From Microbulbifer donghaiensis (lineage in GTDB: Bacteria > Pseudomonadota > Gammaproteobacteria > Pseudomonadales > Cellvibrionaceae): DNA of 64,000 nucleotides. A program made the position numbers and the translations under genes. The stretch's first letter is position 1; every line of letters starts with the position of its first letter. A model generated the notes under the pieces. The model was not told the DNA's origin. It made no database searches and saw nothing but the letters and a program-made list of their open reading frames with translations. The DNA is taken from contig NZ_FQVA01000007.1 in assembly GCF_900129095.1 (NCBI RefSeq), positions 1 through 64,000 of the forward strand, in the 5' to 3' direction. This document shows positions 58,690-64,000 of this stretch, in pieces.

Positions 58690-60414
58690 ATGAAGCGGGC
58701 TTTTACCATCTGGGGGCTGCTGTTGCTCTGTCTGTGCGGCAGGGTCTATGGGGAAACCCTCACAGTTACCCCGGATCTGCAACCGACATCACTGACTCCG
58801 GTCCTGCGTCTGCTTGAAGACAGGGGCGGCGAGCTGGATTTTGCCCAGATTCAGTCCCCGCAATATCAGGCCAGGCTGACCAGCTGGGGCCAGCCCGCAG
58901 CCAATTTTGGTTATTCCCGCTCCGCCTACTGGGTGGCATTCACCCTGCGCAACCCCACCGAGCAGCCTCTGTCGCTGCTGGTCCGCCAGGACTACCCGCT
59001 GATTGATTACCTGGACTTCTGGGCCCAGGACAGCGATGGCAACTGGCAGCGGACCGCCACCGGAGACCGTCGGCCGTTCGCCAGCCGCCAACTGGAGCTA
59101 CGGGAATTCATCTTCTCGGTGACATTGCCTGCACAGAGTGAGCGCACCTTCTACCTGCGTTACGCCTCCCAGGGGGCGATGAATATCGGCCTATCCGTCA
59201 CCAGCGAGACCAATTACCTATCCAAGCTTGAACTGGATCAGCTGCTGCTGGGTATCTATTACGGCGGCTTCCTGGTGCTGGTGATCTACAACCTGTTCCT
59301 GTTTATGGCGGTGCGGGACAGGGCCTATGTCTATTACATGGGCTATGTGCTCAGTTACGGTCTCTACTTCGGCGCACTGAACGGCGTCACTTTCCAGTTT
59401 GTCTGGCCCGAGAATCCCTGGCTCGCCAATGTAAGCCTGGTATTTATGCTGGGGCTAACATTGATCTCGGGCGTCCAGTTTGCGCGCGAGATCTGTGCCG
59501 GCCGGCAACTGGCGCCGCGCACCGACAAGCTCGCGCGCCTGCTGCTGTATATCCTGATACCGCTGACCGCAATTTCCCCGTTTGCCAGCTATCGGCTGAT
59601 GGTCACCACCTTCACGGTGTTTACCCTGGTGGCCAGCGTACTGCTGCTGGTGATGGGGGCGATCAGCCTGCTGCGCGGTTCTATTTCGGCGCGCTACTTT
59701 ATGATGGGCTGGATTGCGCTGCTCGCCAGTGTCATCGTTTACGTATTCAAGACCTTTGGCTGGTTGCCCCACAACGCTTTCACTCACAACGCCTTCCAGG
59801 TGGCCGCGCTGATCGAGATGATGCTGCTGTCCCTGGCATTGGGGGCGCGGGTCAATGAAATCCGCAAACGCGGCTACATCGACGAACTCTCCCATCTCCA
59901 CAATCGCCGCTACTTCGAGGAACAGCTGCCGCGGGAATTCAGCTTCGCCGCCCGCTCCTCGACATCGCTGTCGCTGCTGATGCTGGATCTGGATCACTTC
60001 AAGGCGATCAACGATCACTACGGCCACCGCCAGGGTGACCGCGCCATCCGCGCGATTGGTGACCTGATCCTGAAGCAGGTGCGCAAACCGGTGCTGGCCT
60101 GCCGCTACGGTGGTGAGGAGTTCGCGATCCTGCTGCCGCGCACCAGCGAAGAGCAGGCCGCGGTCATTGCCCAACGGCTGGTGTGTAAGGTGGCGGAGCT
60201 GGATCTGTACGAGATGCCGCTGACAGTCAGTATCGGTGTGGCCAGTTTCGAGCGCGACAATTTCGAGGCGGCGCTGCAGCTGTTCGAAGCCGCGGATATG
60301 GCGCTGTACCGGGCCAAGCAACAGGGGCGCAACCGGGTGGTGGTGAGCGCACCGGATGCCGGCCAGGCCGATGGTGTCGCGGTGACGAAAAGGCGGGAAC
60401 CCGCGAAGGTATAA
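58690..60414 (+). CDS. 7TMR-DISM diguanylate cyclase, copy 1
   Basis: This 574-residue inner-membrane enzyme has a signal peptide, a periplasmic 7TMR-DISMED2 sensor (about 30-180; SRSAYWVAFTLRNP, LVRQDYPLIDYLDFW), seven membrane helices (about 185-390) and a cytoplasmic GGDEF domain. The active-site motif is RYGGEEF, with YGGEEF near residue 473. It would make c-di-GMP in response to an extracytoplasmic ligand, probably a carbohydrate. The allosteric RxxD I-site before it reads RKPV, so product inhibition is probably lost. Confidence 0.94.
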   Translation: MKRAFTIWGLLLLCLCGRVYGETLTVTPDLQPTSLTPVLRLLEDRGGELDFAQIQSPQYQARLTSWGQPAANFGYSRSAYWVAFTLRNPTEQPLSLLVRQDYPLIDYLDFWAQDSDGNWQRTATGDRRPFASRQLELREFIFSVTLPAQSERTFYLRYASQGAMNIGLSVTSETNYLSKLELDQLLLGIYYGGFLVLVIYNLFLFMAVRDRAYVYYMGYVLSYGLYFGALNGVTFQFVWPENPWLANVSLVFMLGLTLISGVQFAREICAGRQLAPRTDKLARLLLYILIPLTAISPFASYRLMVTTFTVFTLVASVLLLVMGAISLLRGSISARYFMMGWIALLASVIVYVFKTFGWLPHNAFTHNAFQVAALIEMMLLSLALGARVNEIRKRGYIDELSHLHNRRYFEEQLPREFSFAARSSTSLSLLMLDLDHFKAINDHYGHRQGDRAIRAIGDLILKQVRKPVLACRYGGEEFAILLPRTSEEQAAVIAQRLVCKVAELDLYEMPLTVSIGVASFERDNFEAALQLFEAADMALYRAKQQGRNRVVVSAPDAGQADGVAVTKRREPAKV

Positions 60415-60526
60415 CAATCGCGGCTACCCAAAAAATGCGCACCGGAATCATCGCGTCTAAAAAGCGCGCTCGCGCTTAATGGCTTATCCTGTCCGCCGAG
60501 TAAGCAGATAACAGGATAGGCAATCC

Positions 60527-61024
60527 ATGGGTAATACGGCGGAGCAGGGCCCACAGGCTGCGCAGCACCGGAAATTCCTCGCCCGCGCGGTCGAACTAGC
60601 GCGGGACAACGTGACTAATGAAGGCGGTCGCCCGTTCGGCGCGGTGCTGGTGCGCGATGGCGAAATTATCGCCGAAGGCGTCAACACCATTCATATCAAC
60701 GGCGATCTAACCGGCCACGCGGAACTCGAAGCCATGCGCCGCGCAACGATTGAGGCGGGTGAGCCGCGCCTCGATGGCTGCGTCATCTATGCCAGCGGCC
60801 ACCCATGCCCCATGTGCCTGTCGGCCATGTACCTGTCCGGCGTCAGCGCGGTCTACTACGCCTGCTCGCAGGAAGACGGCGATCCCTACGGCCTCTCCAC
60901 CGCCGACATCTACCATGAACTCACGCTGCCGCCGCAACAGCGCCAGCTGCCAATGGCATACCTGCCGCTCGCCGAAGGGCCGGCGGTATATCGGGACTGG
61001 CAGGCGCGCAAGGATCGGGAATAA
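60527..61024 (+). CDS. Nucleoside/guanine deaminase (CDA superfamily)
   Basis: The 165-residue zinc hydrolase has the cytidine-deaminase-fold active site HAE (His64, Glu66) and PCPMC (Cys94, Cys97). NEGGRPFGAVLVRDGEII and the placement of GHPCPMCLSAMY resemble guanine deaminase/TadA-like nucleoside deaminases more than cytidine deaminase. Exact base specificity is not readable. It lies between two diguanylate cyclases and may bear on GTP pools, a speculation. Confidence 0.92.
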   Translation: MGNTAEQGPQAAQHRKFLARAVELARDNVTNEGGRPFGAVLVRDGEIIAEGVNTIHINGDLTGHAELEAMRRATIEAGEPRLDGCVIYASGHPCPMCLSAMYLSGVSAVYYACSQEDGDPYGLSTADIYHELTLPPQQRQLPMAYLPLAEGPAVYRDWQARKDRE

Positions 61025-61114
61025 GCAGCTAGAAATAAGCGACGTGAATAGCCGTGCTCGGTTACTGAATATCGAAAGTCGTTAGGGGTAGGATGGCGCT
61101 AGTCACAGCTCCGC

Positions 61115-61127
61115 TGTGATACCATCG
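61115..61127 (+). promoter_or_regulatory. Shared 13-mer upstream of diguanylate cyclase 2
   Basis: The same TGTGATACCATCG as at 58596-58608. Here it also closes a perfect hairpin, TCACAGC-TCC-GCTGTGA (61103-61119), 31-55 bases before the start. Confidence 0.4.
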
Positions 61128-61157
61128 ACGGAATTAACAAAAAAACAGCGCTGATGG

Positions 61158-62858
61158 ATGGCCGCGATGCAAATCGCCAAATTGTTCTGGGGGTTATTCT
61201 TTCTCTGCCTGGCGACCTGTGCCAGCGCGGAAGCCGTGAACGTCGCGCCGGGCATGCAGCCCACAGCGCTGACGCCGTCACTGCGGCTGCTGGAAGACAA
61301 GAGCGCTGAACTGGATTTCTCCCGCATCCAGACACCGGCAGTGCAGGCCCGGCTGCAACCCTGGAACAAATCCTCGGCCAATTTTGGCTTTACCCGCTCC
61401 GCCTACTGGGCGGCCTTCACGCTGCGCAATTCCACCGACAAAGCGGTGCCGCTGGTCATCCGCCAGGACTACCCGCTGATCGATTACCTGGATTTCTGGG
61501 GCCAGGACGATAGCGGCGCGTGGCAGAAAATCGCCACCGGCGATCGCCTGCCGTTTGCCAGCCGCCCGCTGGCGCTGCGGGATTTCGTGTTTCCGGTGAC
61601 GCTGCCCGCGCACAGCGAGCGTACCTATTACCTGCGCTACGCCACCCAGGGCTCGCTGAATATCGGCCTGTCCGTCAGCAGTGAAACCGCCTTTCTGCCT
61701 CAGCTGAACCTGGAGCAGCTGCTGCTGGGTATCTACTACGGCGGCTTCCTGGTGCTGGTGATCTACAACCTGTTCCTGTTTCTCGCCATGCGCGACACCG
61801 CCTATGTCTATTACATGGGTTACGCGATCAGCTACGGGCTCTATTTCGGTGTGCACAACGGCGTGTCCTTCCAGTTTGTCTGGCCCGGCAGCCCGTGGTT
61901 CGGCAACCACAGCCTGATCGTACTGCTCGGCCTGTCCCTGATCTTCGCCACTCAATTTGCCCGCGTCGTCTGCGCCGGCCGCCAGCTGGCACCGCGCACC
62001 GACTGCGTCGCGCGCTGGCTGCTGTACGGCATGATTGCATTGACTGCCATAGCGCCGCTGTTCAGCTACGGCATCACCATCCTGGTGTTTTCAATGCTGA
62101 CGCTGGTGGTCTGTGCGCTGCTGCTGGGTATGGGCACCATCAGCGTGCTGCGCGGCTCGATTTCTGCGCGCTATTTTATGGTGGCGTGGATCACGCTGCT
62201 GTCCAGCGTGATCGTCTATATGCTGAAGACCTTCGGCCTGCTGCCCCACAACGGCTTTACCCAGAATGCCTTCCAAGGAGGCGCATTGATCGAGATGGTG
62301 TTGCTGTCGCTGGCCCTCGGCGCCCGCGTCGGCGAGATCCAGAAGCTCGGCTATACCGATGAGCTGTCGCGCCTCTACAACCGCCGCTATTTCGACGAGC
62401 AGCTGCCACGGGAATTCAACTTGGCCGCCAGTTCCGGCACGCCGCTGTCGCTGCTGGTCCTCGACCTGGACCACTTCAAAGCCATCAACGACCGCTACGG
62501 CCACCGCCACGGCGACCTCGCCATTCGTGCCGTCGGCGAACTGATCCTGAAGAAGGTGCGCAAACCGATGCTGGCCTGCCGCTACGGAGGCGAGGAATTC
62601 GCGATACTGCTGCCGCGCACCAAGGGCGAACAGGCCGCAGTGCTGGCTGAGCGACTGGTGCAGCGAGTGGCGGAACTGGACTGCCACGGTATGCCGCTGA
62701 CGATCAGTATCGGCGTGGCGAGCTTCGAGGGCGGCAACTTCGATGCGGCGGTGCAGCTGTTTGAGGCCGCGGATGCGGCGCTCTATCGGGCCAAGCAGGC
62801 GGGGCGGAATAGAGTACTGGTGGAGGTTGTCGGTGATGTGGTGCTGGAACCCGCGTGA
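61158..62858 (+). CDS. 7TMR-DISM diguanylate cyclase, copy 2
   Basis: A 566-residue paralog of copy 1 with the same architecture: signal peptide, 7TMR-DISMED2 sensor, seven helices (LLLGIYYGGFLVLVIYNLF) and a GGDEF domain with YGGEEF. The I-site position reads RKPM, again degenerate. The two copies are highly similar throughout (for example LRLLEDKSAELDFSRIQ against LRLLEDRGGELDFAQIQ), so they arose by duplication. ATG 61158 is used; ATG 61167 is an alternative. Confidence 0.94.
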   Translation: MAAMQIAKLFWGLFFLCLATCASAEAVNVAPGMQPTALTPSLRLLEDKSAELDFSRIQTPAVQARLQPWNKSSANFGFTRSAYWAAFTLRNSTDKAVPLVIRQDYPLIDYLDFWGQDDSGAWQKIATGDRLPFASRPLALRDFVFPVTLPAHSERTYYLRYATQGSLNIGLSVSSETAFLPQLNLEQLLLGIYYGGFLVLVIYNLFLFLAMRDTAYVYYMGYAISYGLYFGVHNGVSFQFVWPGSPWFGNHSLIVLLGLSLIFATQFARVVCAGRQLAPRTDCVARWLLYGMIALTAIAPLFSYGITILVFSMLTLVVCALLLGMGTISVLRGSISARYFMVAWITLLSSVIVYMLKTFGLLPHNGFTQNAFQGGALIEMVLLSLALGARVGEIQKLGYTDELSRLYNRRYFDEQLPREFNLAASSGTPLSLLVLDLDHFKAINDRYGHRHGDLAIRAVGELILKKVRKPMLACRYGGEEFAILLPRTKGEQAAVLAERLVQRVAELDCHGMPLTISIGVASFEGGNFDAAVQLFEAADAALYRAKQAGRNRVLVEVVGDVVLEPA

Positions 62859-63275
62859 TAAGGGATCTGCTGACAAGAGATTGCGTCTATTGAGCGGAAG
62901 ACGATACCTGTATTGAATCTCCCTGTGTCCGGGCATGTGCTGTCGATCACTGTATGAATGTAGTGGCTCCAGTGATGGCGGCCACAAAACAGCCCCGGCG
63001 ACAGATATTTCTGGAGTTTACGAAAAGTAAACAAAAAATCTTTATTTATCAAGGGGTTAGACTTTAGTGTTGCGATATAGGTATGTGTCGTCAGGGCTGT
63101 TGGTACACGATCGTTGAAAAGTTAAAAGTCAGTTAGGGCTCTAAGATTCAAGCGAAGTGGGTAGTGTTGACACAATTCCACGAGCGAAATATAAGTCGAT
63201 AGCAAAACGGCGTTAGGGGCACGATATAAGTGTTATGAATCTCCAGGAAATCACTTGGAAACTTAGGATAAGAAA
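62859..63275. other. Compositional boundary gap
   Basis: No gene is supported in this 417-base gap. Sequence changes from GC-rich to clearly AT-rich at about 63.0 kb. No tRNA, integrase, inverted repeat or target duplication was seen at the boundary. Confidence 0.5.
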
Positions 63276-63980
63276 ATGAATAATCAAAAAGGAAGTGTTT
63301 TAATTGGGGCCATAGTTGTTGCAGCAATACTAGGGGTTGCATTGTTTTTTTATGTTAGTAAGTTTGAGCAAGCCAAGAAAGATTATGAGGATACTAGAAG
63401 CGCGCTTGAACACCTGAAAAAACTTAATGAAATATCTGTTTCAGAAGGAATTCAGGTAAAGCAGGCAATCTTCGAATTTGTGAATATCCCTACTGAAATA
63501 TCATTTAGATTCAAAGAAGAATATGACCGTCCTAAGGGCGGGAGTGGGGTACTCGATGAGCAGGTGGATATTCTATATAAAACAGATTACATTTTTACAT
63601 ATGGATATGACCTTGAAGATTGGGCTTGGTGTGCATCGCTGTCAGAGGTCAAGCCTAGCTTTGTAACTGTTAGAAAACCTAAAGCAATATGGACGAATAA
63701 AAACAAAAAAGTAGCCCCGAAAGAGTGGTTTACTATCGAGGGTATACATTATCAGGAAGAGCTTGGTGCAAAAATACAGAGCGATGCTGCAAATCGTTTG
63801 TCTGATAAGTTAGTTCAGATTTCCAGTAAGCATCTAAGTGATGATGCTATGAACTCTAACATGGAAAGAGCATTGAAAGAGTTCTTAATGGAAATAATGA
63901 ATTCTTCTTACGAAAAATCAAACCCAGTTAGTGGCATAGATTTCGTGACTAACCTGGACTCGGCTTGCAAGAAGATATAA
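63276..63980 (+). CDS. AT-rich orphan membrane-anchored protein, unknown function
   Basis: This 234-residue protein has a single N-terminal helix (SVLIGAIVVAAILGVALFFY), a coiled-coil-like stretch (about 30-60, FEQAKKDYEDTRSALEHLKKL) and a soluble domain with no family that I recognise. The N-terminus, QKG before SVLIGA, loosely resembles a prepilin peptidase site, but the usual Glu at position 5 is absent, so a pilin-like identity is only a guess. Codon use is AT-rich, unlike all other genes here, suggesting recent acquisition. AGGA precedes ATG 63276. Confidence 0.6.
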   Translation: MNNQKGSVLIGAIVVAAILGVALFFYVSKFEQAKKDYEDTRSALEHLKKLNEISVSEGIQVKQAIFEFVNIPTEISFRFKEEYDRPKGGSGVLDEQVDILYKTDYIFTYGYDLEDWAWCASLSEVKPSFVTVRKPKAIWTNKNKKVAPKEWFTIEGIHYQEELGAKIQSDAANRLSDKLVQISSKHLSDDAMNSNMERALKEFLMEIMNSSYEKSNPVSGIDFVTNLDSACKKI

Positions 63981-64000
63981 GCCCGATTGCATAAAGTCAG

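Overview
The window looks like a chromosomal segment of a high-GC, aerobic, probably marine gammaproteobacterium. The basis is TamA/TamB, BolA, OmpW and a Na+-pumping oxaloacetate decarboxylase, plus a BamA-type envelope, HupE/DUF3604 genes and an alginate-export-type porin. A Cellvibrionales/Microbulbifer-like host is my guess, not a demonstrated placement. No phage, plasmid, CRISPR or intact insertion sequence was found. The sequence does carry several palindromic, MITE-like elements and one tRNA gene.

Layout. 0.4-2.5 kb: a TauE/SafE-type exporter and an aldehyde dehydrogenase, possibly for organosulfonates. 2.6-10.9 kb: a TPP riboswitch followed by thiC-thiO-thiS-thiG-thiDE-thiF, with a c-type cytochrome lipoprotein and a Vgb-like beta-propeller gene closely appended. 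11-16.3 kb: Dps, a PYROXD2-like oxidoreductase, and a LysR regulator divergent from acetoacetyl-CoA synthetase. 16.4-16.7 kb: a MITE with terminal inverted repeats and a target duplication. 16.7-23 kb: a small membrane protein, then tamA-tamB. 23.2-28.8 kb: an envelope polysaccharide group (deacetylase, GT2, CelD-like acetyltransferase, and a GT4-deacetylase fusion). 28.9-31.6 kb: a MobA-like nucleotidyltransferase, MtfA, a TonB-like membrane protein and a small membrane protein.

31.8-32.2 kb: tRNA-Arg(ACG) with a strong terminator and a duplicated downstream segment. 32.4-39.4 kb: two tandem secreted DUF3604 proteins, a PpiC-type isomerase and a HupE/UreJ membrane protein. I rate this as the best candidate for an undescribed system. 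39.5-44.4 kb: an FtsH-type protease, then PolX and DusC on the minus strand. 44.8-48.2 kb: oadGAB. 48.2-53.1 kb: a nested palindrome, a porin, a class-I amidotransferase, and an MDR oxidoreductase divergent from a second LysR regulator. 53.3-54.5 kb: a DjlA-like TerB/J-domain protein and BolA.

54.8-58.1 kb: three tandem OmpW paralogs, each behind its own copy of a conserved promoter and leader. 58.3-62.9 kb: a double-CDGSH protein and two paralogous 7TM-DISM diguanylate cyclases flanking a nucleoside deaminase. From about 63.0 kb the sequence turns AT-rich and carries one orphan membrane-anchored protein. Themes are thiamine supply, outer-membrane and envelope biogenesis, surface polysaccharide and c-di-GMP. 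Tandem duplication recurs (DUF3604 x2, OmpW x3, diguanylate cyclase x2).
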